Origin: Sediminicola arcticus
GTDB lineage: Bacteria > Bacteroidota > Bacteroidia > Flavobacteriales > Flavobacteriaceae
Assembly (NCBI RefSeq): GCF_040566695.1
Contig: NZ_JBEXAE010000001.1
Location: forward strand, 186,001 to 250,000
DNA length: 64,000 bases
Direction: 5' to 3'
Numbering within the stretch: position 1 is the first letter of the stretch; each line of letters begins with the position of its first letter. The notes beneath the pieces were generated by a model. The model had not been told where the DNA came from. It did no database searches and worked only from the letters and a program-made list of their open reading frames with translations. Position numbers and translations under genes: made by a program. Of this stretch, positions 7,955-15,828 are shown piece by piece.

Positions 7955-9343
7955 TCAAATTGCTTTAGCATAAGTTAAATGCCATATTCCATGATTTATT
8001 CTTCCACCCATTATTGCCTCCGATATCGAAAATTTTATTTTCCTGTCTTTAATTATAAAGTTCTTTAATTTATTTTCACATAGACTTTCCATCTTATTAT
8101 CTATTATTTTTTGTGTATTGTCTATGTATATTTTCATATGGTCTCCGATATTTACGCCTACTTCTTCCAGAAATCCATCACTTACTGAAGATATTATTAT
8201 TGTTATGTTACTATAATCTTTTTCATAATTTAAAATGACACCTTGTAAATTATCATAATAGTTATATGAAGCATAATCTAAATATTCTTTGCTCACCAAA
8301 TGTTCTGTTTTATATTCACACAAAAAACTTATATCATCTTCGCAAACTAGAACAATTGCCTCATCGGCCATAACTGAACCTAATTCTTTTGCTTTTTTAT
8401 AATCTTCACAGGCACCATTATAATCTTCCAAAATTATTTTTGAGTAACCTCTTCCTTCAAACGATTCAAATTGTGTGTTGTCTAGATCTATTGCTTTATT
8501 AAAATCTTTTATAGCTTCATTATATTTTTCAATTTGAATATAACAAAGACCTCTATTTTTATAAACTTCCCAATCATTAGGCTTTAATTTTTGGTATGAA
8601 CTATAATCTAAAATAGCCTTTCTGAAATCATTTTTTTCCTGGTAGATTGATGCCCGATACCAAAATGCCCTTGGAATTTCTGAATTAATACTTATTGAAA
8701 GGTCAATATCTGCTAATGCCTCATCTAATTTATTTATTTGCTGCTTTATTATTCCTCGATGAATTAGAATATCTGCATTTTTTGGTTTTATTCTTAAGGC
8801 ATTCGTATAGTTTTTAACAGCATCTTCAAATTCATCATCAATAGCTAAAATATTTGCTAAGTTATTATAAGCATCAAACGATTCATTATCAAGTAGAATA
8901 GCCTTTTTGAAATCATTTTTTGCATCAATATAATTCCCTTCACTTGCATAAATATTTCCGCGAGTAACATAAATACTTGCTTCATTTGGGTCTAATTTTA
9001 ATGCCCGTTCAATATACCCAGTTGCGTGTATATTATTTTCTTGTTTATTCAACAACATGGCCTTACAAACTATAGCTTTGACACTAGTAGAGTCTAGATT
9101 TAATGCTAAAGTGTAGTTTACATCTGCATTTACAAAATCATCCATATTATAATATGAATTACCTTTTTTGCGATATAATTCTGAGTTTAGAGAATCGTTC
9201 TTTATTGCTGTATTAATAATTGTTAAAGCCCCTTTAAAATCCCTTGAATCCATTTTGGTTTGCCATTCTTCCTCATAATTTTTTGAAGATGTATTACATG
9301 ATATTAATAAGAGAATAATAGTTAGTAAAAAAAAATGTTTCAT
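7955..9343 (-). CDS. TPR-repeat lipoprotein
   Basis: The N-terminus MKHFFLLTIILLLISC is a lipoprotein signal with the lipidated Cys at 16. From about residue 25 to 325 there are roughly nine tetratricopeptide repeats (for example RKKGNSYYNMDDFVNADVNY and NRGLCYIQIEKYNEAIKDF). The last ~130 residues are non-TPR and include DGFLEEVGVNIGDHMKIYI, reminiscent of a PDZ-like ligand groove. The product is probably anchored at the outer membrane facing the periplasm, acting as a protein-binding scaffold. It lies between spacer E and the small lipoprotein gene, in the same orientation as all cassette genes. Confidence 0.75.
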   Translation of the reverse strand: MKHFFLLTIILLLISCNTSSKNYEEEWQTKMDSRDFKGALTIINTAIKNDSLNSELYRKKGNSYYNMDDFVNADVNYTLALNLDSTSVKAIVCKAMLLNKQENNIHATGYIERALKLDPNEASIYVTRGNIYASEGNYIDAKNDFKKAILLDNESFDAYNNLANILAIDDEFEDAVKNYTNALRIKPKNADILIHRGIIKQQINKLDEALADIDLSISINSEIPRAFWYRASIYQEKNDFRKAILDYSSYQKLKPNDWEVYKNRGLCYIQIEKYNEAIKDFNKAIDLDNTQFESFEGRGYSKIILEDYNGACEDYKKAKELGSVMADEAIVLVCEDDISFLCEYKTEHLVSKEYLDYASYNYYDNLQGVILNYEKDYSNITIIISSVSDGFLEEVGVNIGDHMKIYIDNTQKIIDNKMESLCENKLKNFIIKDRKIKFSISEAIMGGRINHGIWHLTYAKAI

Positions 9344-9368
9344 AATTCTTATAATGTGGGTTAATGGT

Positions 9369-9420
9369 TGCCAACGGTTTGGCTAAACTGCGTTTTAATG
9401 CAGTTTAGGTTTTGTTGGCA
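9369..9420 (-). repeat. attC-like spacer E, compact symmetric site
   Basis: A 52-bp palindrome bounded by TGCCAAC and GTTGGCA. Inside, CTAAACTGC and GCAGTTTAG pair perfectly around an 8-base loop. The two stems are separated by an asymmetric internal bulge (GGTTTGG against TTTT). Two short paired boxes on each side of a bulge is the arrangement of an attC hairpin. Confidence 0.65.
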
Positions 9421-9426
9421 GTAGTT

Positions 9427-9855
9427 TTATTCATTTTTCAGTGCGCTTATGGTACGTCTACATCTATTTCCTTCAAAATATTTTTCTAAGACAGAATCAA
9501 ATAAAGCAGTTTCAGTTTGAATATCGTCAAATAAAGTCATTGAGGATTTAATCTTTAGGTCGTCAGGTCCGCCTAAGACATCATAAGCTGTTTTATTTTC
9601 AATTAATAGAAATGCTTTCGTGATTTCTATAAGACGTGAACCTAGTATTGGGTGTTTCAAATAACTAATTGCTTCTTCTTCACTATTAATAGCATATTTT
9701 ACAGAGGTGCTACTTCTACCAAGACCATGATACTGTGGGAAAATATACCACATCCAATGACTTGCCTTTCTGCCGTTTTTAATTTCATCTAAAGCCTTTT
9801 CATAAGTGTTTGATTGAGCATCAATGAATCTTTTTAAATTGAATTTGTCCTCCAT
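9427..9855 (-). CDS. DUF1810 family protein
   Basis: The 142-residue protein shows the DUF1810 signature: FNLKRFIDAQ at the N-terminus, then KASHWMWYIFPQ and GLGRSSTSVKYA, and ends CRRTISALKN. The length is typical of the family. It is a soluble cytoplasmic protein of no firmly known function. It lies between spacers E and F and is the right-most gene of the cassette-like block. Confidence 0.8.
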   Translation of the reverse strand: MEDKFNLKRFIDAQSNTYEKALDEIKNGRKASHWMWYIFPQYHGLGRSSTSVKYAINSEEEAISYLKHPILGSRLIEITKAFLLIENKTAYDVLGGPDDLKIKSSMTLFDDIQTETALFDSVLEKYFEGNRCRRTISALKNE

Positions 9856-9871
9856 TTTTAATTTCTATTAC

Positions 9872-9908
9872 TGCCAACAATTGTATAATGAACATTTGTT
9901 TATTATAC
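9872..9908 (-). repeat. attC-like half site F
   Basis: TGCCAAC (the boundary box of spacer E) is followed by GTATAAT and its complement ATTATAC 12 bases later. The distal boundary box is missing or degenerate, so this may be the eroded right end of the array. Confidence 0.35.
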
Positions 9909-10668
9909 CTCTAATTCGGGATATATGAAACATATCTTTTACAGCTATTAAATATAGAAAATAATACTAGGATATCGCTTTTTTGAAAACATTTCAAAGA
10001 AATTACAATAAATCTTTTCTAAGGAAAAGGACTATTACTGAAACGATTGTCACAAAATACGGGGAGTATCACATCTGTTAAAAAGATATGAATAGTTATT
10101 CCTGAAAATTTTAGATTCAGTCTCACTCAGCTTATAATATACCCTATTTTCTAACCCATTATTAGCATAAAATCCGATGGTTCGTCCATTATTTTAGCAT
10201 TAGAAAGGAAATTTAAAATAATTATCCAACTACTATCTAGTCAACAAATCCAAAGGTTCTTTTGGTGGGAAATTTTACTTTATATTTTTCTCCTCCAGCT
10301 CAAGTATAGTTGACTTCTCTGAAATAAGGAAAAATTATTGCGGGTCATTTATGAACCAAGCTTTTTGCAACCGCAGGAACCAGAATTGCAAAAGCTTTCA
10401 CGCCAACGCTGAAAATGAAATAAAAAACGGCAAATAACAATGTCTTTAATACATAGCGCCTTACGGGATGCTACGACACTACACACAGACTGATATTCAA
10501 CACAAATTATTAAACAAGAAAGATATTAAAATCACCGACTTATAATTACATTTTAACCATTGAAAGGCCATTATTAAGTGCAGGAATATTCTGATTATAA
10601 AATGTAAGTCCTTGGTGAAATTAAGAAGGATCCTACCCAAAAGCTAAGTGGAAATTGGCCAATTACAA
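9909..10668. other. gene-poor AT-rich stretch of about 760 bp
   Basis: No open frame of convincing length, RNA or repeat array is visible. There is one inverted pair, TTACATTTTA at 10546-10555 and TAAAATGTAA at 10598-10607, but no gene is associated with it. The stretch may be decayed mobile or cassette DNA between the array and the tRNA-Leu region (inference). Confidence 0.4.
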
Positions 10669-11259
10669 TTACCCCCTCAACCCAAGTCTTTGCTTCATTT
10701 GGAATTCGTATAAATCATATTGCTCGCCTAAACCGATTTCACCAGTTTCAAGGGCCTTATGCTTTCTGTAGTGCCAATAGGCATTATAAAACCCTCCTTT
10801 AAGGTTTATTTCAATGAATTGAGTTTCCCCTTCAAATGTCTGTCGGACATCTGTTACATAAAAGAAATCAATCCCCATTTTAGCCTTAAGGAACGGCAAC
10901 CTCATATTCTCACCAATTCTGGGGAGATATATAAGTCTTGAACATTTAAAATGCCCGTAGGTTTTATGGTACTCTACATTAAAGCTAATGACCACATTAT
11001 TAAATTCTAATGAACCATTTAGCAATTCCCTATAAATGATCTCCAATTGCCTTCTGATACGATAGGTCCTTAAACCAGTTGCTGCCTCAATCTGCTTCAA
11101 TGTTGGAAGTGGCAGGTCCTCTTCGTTGTAATAATCCTTGGCCATTAAAAAATCCAAAAGGTCTTTATATTCAACATTGCCCACATACTTTTTAAATACT
11201 TGATCCTTAATGGAAAGTAGGTCTATGAGTATCTGTTTTACTGAAATTGTTTGCTCCAT
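10669..11259 (-). CDS. hypothetical protein, 196 residues
   Basis: I do not recognise the family. The N-terminal ~90 residues look like a helical DNA-binding arrangement: LPLPTLKQIEAATGLR then RIRRQLEIIYRELLNG resembles a helix-turn-helix with a basic recognition helix (inference). The C-terminal part contains several aromatic residues (GGFYNAYWHYRKHK). It has no signal peptide or membrane segment. It lies next to tRNA-Leu and beside a gene-poor stretch, a location typical of island regulators or remnants. Confidence 0.5.
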   Translation of the reverse strand: MEQTISVKQILIDLLSIKDQVFKKYVGNVEYKDLLDFLMAKDYYNEEDLPLPTLKQIEAATGLRTYRIRRQLEIIYRELLNGSLEFNNVVISFNVEYHKTYGHFKCSRLIYLPRIGENMRLPFLKAKMGIDFFYVTDVRQTFEGETQFIEINLKGGFYNAYWHYRKHKALETGEIGLGEQYDLYEFQMKQRLGLRG

Positions 11260-11344
11260 ACCAATGATTTTAAAAAAGTAGAATAACTTTCAGTAATTTA
11301 TAAAAAAGCTGGGAAATGGATTTAAATTATGCAGTCCTCTTTCT

Positions 11345-11375
11345 CTTTTGGAGCTAAACTAAGCTCCTCCAAAAG
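11345..11375. repeat. inverted repeat of unknown role
   Basis: CTTTTGGAGC and GCTCCTCCAAAAG form a hairpin with one bulge around an 8-base loop. It lies upstream of the 196-residue gene and has no T tract; it could be a regulatory hairpin or a decayed terminator. Confidence 0.35.
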
Positions 11376-11516
11376 GTGGTAAATAAAATAGCTAAAGACT
11401 TTTTTTGATTTTCTGTAGTCTCAAATAAAAAGTGAGTGATTTTTTTTCAAAAGGAAGGATTGCATAAACGTTTTTCGAAATATCATGAAATGTGTTACCC
11501 ATGTGTTACCCCGCAA

Positions 11517-11547
11517 TAAAAAAGCCGACTCCTAAAAGTCGGCTTTC
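11517..11547 (-). terminator. rho-independent terminator after tRNA-Leu
   Basis: On the minus strand AAAGCCGACT and AGTCGGCTTT form a stem followed by a T run. It begins 9 bases past the tRNA 3' end. Confidence 0.8.
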
Positions 11548-11555
11548 TCAATAAG

Positions 11556-11637
11556 TACAGGCGGAGAGACTCGAACTCTCACACCTCACGGCACTAGATC
11601 CTAAGTCTAGCGTGTCTACCAATTCCACCACGCCTGC
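11556..11637 (-). tRNA. tRNA-Leu (UAG anticodon)
   Basis: The acceptor arms GCAGGCG and CGCCTGT pair, with A73 at the end and no encoded CCA. The anticodon stem CTAGA/TCTAG encloses the loop CTTAGGA, giving anticodon UAG. GGTGTGAGAGTTCGAGTCTC covers part of the variable arm and the T arm, and the long variable arm is as expected for a class II tRNA. It sits between an accessory region and core genes, the usual position for an integration target. Confidence 0.95.
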
Positions 11638-11728
11638 ATTTCAATAAGGTCCTTTATTGGAGCTAGATTTACATCTATTTGGTGAATTTTCAATTGATAT
11701 CCAGCCCACCTCGCCTTCAAAAGGACTG

Positions 11729-11736
11729 CAAATATA
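11729..11736 (-). promoter_or_regulatory. possible -7 box (TATATTTG)
   Basis: On the minus strand TATATTTG matches the Bacteroidota sigma -7 consensus TAnnTTTG. It is about 90 bp upstream of tRNA-Leu, the only minus-strand gene it could serve. Confidence 0.35.
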
Positions 11737-11813
11737 AAGCAAATTTTGTATTATGAAATACTTAGCTCATAAAAAGTTCTTTTTTGTATTTTTATGTCTC
11801 ATTAAACCATTTT

Positions 11814-13202
11814 ATGCAAGATATATCAGCTTACGTTGCCAAGAACAAAGAACGCTTTATCAATGAGCTTATCCAACTTCTTAAAATCCCATCCGTTAGT
11901 GCGGACCCCGCTTATTCTCCAGATGTTATAGATGCCGCGGCTTACGTAAAAACCTCCCTCTTAGAGGCAGGTTGTGATACCGTGGAAATTTGTGAGACCA
12001 AAGGATATCCCATCGTTTACGGAGAAAAAATAATAGATCCCAACTTGCCCACCGTACTTGTGTACGGGCATTATGACGTACAACCGCCAGATCCTATCAA
12101 TCTTTGGGACTCCCCCCCGTTTGAGCCGGTGATAAAAACTACCGACTTACATCCGGAAGGTGCCATCTTCGCCAGAGGTGCCTGCGATGATAAGGGACAA
12201 ATGTACATGCACGTAAAGGCCCTGGAGTATATGGTGCAAAACAACGACCTACCCTGCAATGTAAAATTCATGATAGAAGGGGAAGAGGAAGTAGGAAGTG
12301 AAAACTTATCAGAATTTGTGGCCAACAATAAGGAGAAACTAACCAATGATATCATCCTTATTTCCGATACGGGAATGATCGCCAAAGATGTGCCTTCCAT
12401 AACCACCGGTCTAAGGGGCCTAAGTTATGTAGAAGTAGAGGTTACCGGACCCAACAGGGACCTACATTCTGGACTTTATGGGGGTGCCGTGGCCAATCCT
12501 ATCAATATACTGACCAAGATGATCGCCTCCCTTCATGATGAGAACAACCATATTACCATACCTGGGTTTTATGACAAGGTGGAAGAGCTTTCCAAAGAAG
12601 ACCGTGCCGAAATGGCCAAGGCTCCCTTTAACTTGGAACACTATCAAAATGCTTTGAAAATAGCATCGGTCTACGGTGAAAAAGGATATACCACCAACGA
12701 ACGCAACTCTATTCGCCCAACCTTGGATGTCAATGGTATTTGGGGTGGGTATACCGGTGCCGGTGCCAAAACAGTAATTGCCAGTAAGGCCTATGCCAAG
12801 ATATCCATGCGTTTGGTTCCCAACCAAGATTGGAAAGAAATTACCCAGCTGTTCAAGACGCATTTTGAAAGTCTTGCCCCTGCCGGCGTAACAGTTAAGG
12901 TAACACCTCATCATGGCGGTCAGGGCTATGTAACCCCTATAGACCATATTGGGTACCAAGCCGCATCCAAAGCCTATGAGGCCACGTTTGGGAAAACACC
13001 CATTCCACAGCGCAGTGGCGGTAGTATCCCCATTGTGGCCTTGTTCGAAAAAGAACTGAACAGCAAAACCATACTTATGGGATTTGGGCTGGACAGTGAT
13101 GCCATACATTCCCCCAACGAGCATTTCGGGGTATGGAATTACCTAAAAGGGATTGAGACCATTCCTCATTTTTACCATCACTTTACAGAACTAACCAAAT
13201 AA
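11814..13202 (+). CDS. M20 family dipeptidase
   Basis: A zinc-dependent exopeptidase of the M20 family, about 462 residues as usual for these dipeptidases. The metal ligands are visible in VYGHYDVQPP (His86, Asp88), in RGACDDKGQ (Asp125/126), and in EGEEEVGS, which carries the catalytic Glu and a metal-binding Glu. The dimerisation (lid) domain follows at about residues 195-310, with LHSGLYGG near its start. The C-terminal HSPNEHF provides the last His ligand. I chose the ATG at 11814 (MQDISAYVAKNK); an upstream in-frame ATG at 11784 adds an unlikely MYFYVSLNHF. No signal peptide, so cytoplasmic, probably cleaving short peptides. Confidence 0.92.
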   Translation: MQDISAYVAKNKERFINELIQLLKIPSVSADPAYSPDVIDAAAYVKTSLLEAGCDTVEICETKGYPIVYGEKIIDPNLPTVLVYGHYDVQPPDPINLWDSPPFEPVIKTTDLHPEGAIFARGACDDKGQMYMHVKALEYMVQNNDLPCNVKFMIEGEEEVGSENLSEFVANNKEKLTNDIILISDTGMIAKDVPSITTGLRGLSYVEVEVTGPNRDLHSGLYGGAVANPINILTKMIASLHDENNHITIPGFYDKVEELSKEDRAEMAKAPFNLEHYQNALKIASVYGEKGYTTNERNSIRPTLDVNGIWGGYTGAGAKTVIASKAYAKISMRLVPNQDWKEITQLFKTHFESLAPAGVTVKVTPHHGGQGYVTPIDHIGYQAASKAYEATFGKTPIPQRSGGSIPIVALFEKELNSKTILMGFGLDSDAIHSPNEHFGVWNYLKGIETIPHFYHHFTELTK

Positions 13203-13219
13203 AACACCAAGGTCTTTAT

Positions 13220-13256
13220 GAGCAGGGTAGCGTGTTACATAACGCTCTATCCTGCT
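13220..13256 (+). terminator. hairpin after the dipeptidase gene
   Basis: GAGCAGGGTAGCGT pairs imperfectly with ACGCTCTATCCTGCTC. There is no clear T tract, so it may be a weak terminator or an mRNA-stabilising hairpin. Confidence 0.4.
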
Positions 13257-13296
13257 CTAAGGGACTATGGTTTCATCATTTATAGACTTCCAATTT

Positions 13297-13414
13297 TAGG
13301 GCGTTTCCCTACGGGTCGCTCTTTTCGCTATATCTTTTACTAAGCGTACTACCCCATTTACAAACATCTACGCATACCCCTTAGTAAGAGGATGCCGCTA
13401 CAATAGCTAACACC
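13297..13414. repeat. palindromic intergenic element, REP-like
   Basis: The element starts TTAGGGCGTTTCCCTACGG and ends ATAGCTAACACC. The centre pairs ATCTTTTACTAAG (starting at about 13332) with TTAGTAAGAGGAT (13381-13393). GC-rich ends and the words GGGTCGCTC and GGATGCCGCTAC resemble a palindromic repeat that I recall in many Flavobacteriia intergenic regions. Only one good copy is in this window, so calling it a dispersed family rests on memory. Confidence 0.45.
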
Positions 13415-13432
13415 TTCAAAAAAAAACATACT

Positions 13433-13472
13433 CTACACTTGTAGAATTGAAATATATGTTCTATGTTTGTAG
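13433..13472 (+). promoter_or_regulatory. BlaI/MecI-type operator overlapping the promoter
   Basis: Two dyads, CTACACTTGTAG (13433-13444) and CTATGTTTGTAG (13461-13472), are centred 28 bp apart. They resemble the TACA/TGTA operators of BlaI and MecI. The first contains a TTG -33 element and the second the -7 box TATGTTTG (13462-13469), with 20 bases between. The repressor would therefore cover its own promoter. Confidence 0.65.
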
Positions 13473-13495
13473 AGCGCACTCTAATATTGTTGACC

Positions 13496-13861
13496 ATGAA
13501 GCTCTCAAAGACCGAAGAAGAATTAATGAACCATCTCTGGAATCAGGAAAAGGCCATTATGAAGGACCTGTTAGGCGTATATCCAGCACCCAAACCCGCC
13601 ACCACAACTATTGCTACCCTTTTAAAGCGGATGGCCGATAAAGGATTTGTAGCCTACACTTTAGTTGGCAACTCTCGAGAATATTACCCCTTAGTGCAAA
13701 AGAAAGATTATTTTTCCAAGCATGTCAATGGCCTCATCAAAAGCTTTTTTAATGACAGTGCCTCACAATTTGCCTCCTTTTTTACCAAGGAAACAGATCT
13801 CTCCAAGGAAGAGTTGGAAGAGCTTAAGGCCATTATTGATGTAGAACTTAAAAAGAAATAA
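13496..13861 (+). CDS. BlaI/MecI/CopY-family transcriptional repressor
   Basis: A 121-residue winged-helix protein starting MKLSKTEEELMNHLW; the motif KPATTTIATLLKRMADKGFV forms the recognition helix and wing, and the C-terminal helices (about residues 85-121) would mediate dimerisation. The ATG at 13496 matches the family N-terminus; an upstream in-frame ATG at 13463 would fall inside the operator. The gene is 2 bp before the M56/BlaR1-like gene, the standard pair in which proteolysis of the repressor relieves autorepression. No beta-lactamase lies nearby, so the signal is not obviously an antibiotic. Confidence 0.9.
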   Translation: MKLSKTEEELMNHLWNQEKAIMKDLLGVYPAPKPATTTIATLLKRMADKGFVAYTLVGNSREYYPLVQKKDYFSKHVNGLIKSFFNDSASQFASFFTKETDLSKEELEELKAIIDVELKKK

Positions 13862-13863
13862 CC

Positions 13864-15684
13864 ATGTGGATCTATCTCTTAAAATTTAGCGCCCTCCTTG
13901 CCATTTTCCTCGTCTTCTATAAGATCTTTTTGGAGCAGGCCACCATGCACCACTTCAAACGGTTCTATTTGCTGGGGGCTTTACTGATTGCCCTTGGTAT
14001 TCCTGCCATCACGTTTACGGAGTACGTTATGGCACAACCTCAGCCAGTGAGTGCAGAATTAGTGCAAGCGGCATCCTTACAGAGCGATCCCGCCAACCTA
14101 AAAGAATCAATAAATTATCTTCCCTGGATACTTTGGGGCCTCTACGGGCTCGGCGTAGCATTATTCTCTATCAAGTTTCTAATCAACCTATGGGGGGTCA
14201 TTAAAAGGATCAGAAATAATCCCAAAGAAAAAGCTGGCCCTTGCCAACATGTTTTACTACAAGACCCTATAGCCCCACATACCTTTTTTAGCTATGTCTT
14301 TTTCAATAAGAAAAAATACGAGTCGCATCAGATTCCACAAGAAGTATTCTGGCACGAAGAAACCCATGCCCAACAAAAACACAGCATGGATGTCCTACTC
14401 ATAGAACTCTTCCAAATTATCTTTTGGTTCCATCCCTTGGTTTATATTTCCAAACATTACATCAAATTAAACCACGAATTCCTGGCAGACGAGGCGGTGT
14501 TGCACAAAGGGGTAAACACCTCTACCTATCAAAAAATATTACTGGCATTTGCTTCTCACAATAGCTATCGGGATGTCCCGGAACCCAGTTTATCAAATTC
14601 AATCAATTATTCATCAATCAAAAAACGAATCATCATCATGAAAACACACACTTCCAAAAAAGCCCTATGGGGTAAAGGTGTATTGCTGCTACCCTTATTA
14701 GCACTCTTGCTCTATAGTTTTAGCAATAAAGAAATTGTGGCACTGGAGCAAAAGACTAAAAGCACAGAGACAACTACCCAATTACAGGTAGCAATGGAAA
14801 ACCCCACCATTAATGCAGAGAACATTGAGATCCTCATCAATAAATATGGGCAACTTTTAGTCAATTCAATCCTTGTAGAAATGGAAGATCTACATTCTTT
14901 TCTATTGAAATACAACCAAGACCTTTCCAAGGAACAACGTTCTCAAACGCTACGTTCTATCATTACCATAGACAAAGAAGCCCCAAAAGAGATCATCGAA
15001 CAAGTGGAGGTTATTTTAACGGACTATGGGGTAGCCACCGTCGACATCAGGGAGAAGACCTACGTTCAACAGGAAAAAGAAGCCACTAAAGCGGAAATGA
15101 AAGAGTACAATGCCTTGGCCAGCAAATATAATGCACAAGCCAAAGGAAAATATGTGATCAAAATAGCTGATATGTCACGCTTAAAGCAGCTAAATGACCG
15201 CATTACTACAGCACAAAAGGCGTCGGCAGAACCGTTTCCGAAGTTTCCACCGCCACCGCCACCAGCCGTAGGAACCCCTACCCCTCCAAGGGTGATCAAA
15301 AATTCCAATCCACCACCACCACCACCCTTACCTGCAAATGCCCCAGAAGTAGATAGGATTGCGTATGAAAAAGCAGTGAAAAATTATAAAAAAGGCAATC
15401 CAGGTCTTGTGTATGATCATATGATGGAGGATGGGGAATTGGTAGAGATCATTGTAATTGAGGATGAAAACAATGTGGCACCCCCTCCACCACCAAAAAA
15501 TCCAATTACACATATGCAGGAATTGGCTGTCAGAGGTGCTACATTTTACCTGAACGGAGACCCAGTTTCCTCCGAAAAAGCCATCCAATTGGTCAAAAAA
15601 AATAAGAACATCAATATTGATATCCGCGGAGTGGATTCCGTAGCCCCAGTTGTAAAACTCACTACCAAGACTAAGGGAAACTAA
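13864..15684 (+). CDS. M56 family (BlaR1-like) membrane metallopeptidase
   Basis: Helices at about residues 3-20, 35-52, 86-106 and 270-287 flank a zinc-protease loop with HEETH (164-168) and the downstream Glu in NHEFLADEAV. The family cleaves the partner BlaI-type repressor after a signal is sensed. There is no penicillin-binding sensor domain. Instead, residues ~290-606 form an extracytoplasmic part with a long proline-rich segment (FPPPPP, SNPPPPPPLP and APPPPP runs) and a beta-rich end (RGATFYLNGDPV), as in other Bacteroidota M56 proteins. Its ligand is unknown. It forms an operon with the repressor 2 bp upstream. Confidence 0.88.
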   Translation: MWIYLLKFSALLAIFLVFYKIFLEQATMHHFKRFYLLGALLIALGIPAITFTEYVMAQPQPVSAELVQAASLQSDPANLKESINYLPWILWGLYGLGVALFSIKFLINLWGVIKRIRNNPKEKAGPCQHVLLQDPIAPHTFFSYVFFNKKKYESHQIPQEVFWHEETHAQQKHSMDVLLIELFQIIFWFHPLVYISKHYIKLNHEFLADEAVLHKGVNTSTYQKILLAFASHNSYRDVPEPSLSNSINYSSIKKRIIIMKTHTSKKALWGKGVLLLPLLALLLYSFSNKEIVALEQKTKSTETTTQLQVAMENPTINAENIEILINKYGQLLVNSILVEMEDLHSFLLKYNQDLSKEQRSQTLRSIITIDKEAPKEIIEQVEVILTDYGVATVDIREKTYVQQEKEATKAEMKEYNALASKYNAQAKGKYVIKIADMSRLKQLNDRITTAQKASAEPFPKFPPPPPPAVGTPTPPRVIKNSNPPPPPPLPANAPEVDRIAYEKAVKNYKKGNPGLVYDHMMEDGELVEIIVIEDENNVAPPPPPKNPITHMQELAVRGATFYLNGDPVSSEKAIQLVKKNKNINIDIRGVDSVAPVVKLTTKTKGN

Positions 15685-15737
15685 CAGGGAACTGCTCCAT
15701 TCCCGTCCAAGGGACACATAAGAACACACCAAACGTT

Positions 15738-15764
15738 AAAGCCTTCATTTTGAGGGCTTTTTTT
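15738..15764 (+). terminator. terminator after the BlaR1-like gene
   Basis: AAAGCCTTCA and TGAGGGCTTT form a short stem followed by a T run; it lies 53 bp after the stop codon. Confidence 0.7.
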
Positions 15765-15828
15765 GTAACAATCTCCTATCTTCATAGTCAAATATCCAGT
15801 ACATCATCAATCAAAACAACACATCATC

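Noticed and set aside
10255..10320. A minus-strand stretch that could be the end of a decayed gene
   Set aside because: Frame breaks and no recognisable family; listed only as part of the gene-poor stretch.
11556..11637. Direct repeat of the tRNA-Leu 3' end (attL/attR)
   Set aside because: I looked by eye for CGAGTCTCTCCGCC elsewhere in the left 12 kb and found no second copy, so I do not claim an attachment site.
12071..13124. Minus-strand open frames inside the dipeptidase gene
   Set aside because: They are shadows of a GC-richer coding region with full M20 motifs.
13447..13641. A plus-strand open frame starting at 13447, upstream of the blaI-like gene
   Set aside because: It begins inside the operator region and its main part is an out-of-frame reading of the repressor gene, which has the clear winged-helix sequence.
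15240..15520. Proline-rich, CCA/CCG-repeat DNA as a tandem repeat or frameshift site
   Set aside because: The runs are in frame, encode the polyproline part of the BlaR1-like protein and are interrupted by other residues; this is ordinary for the family.
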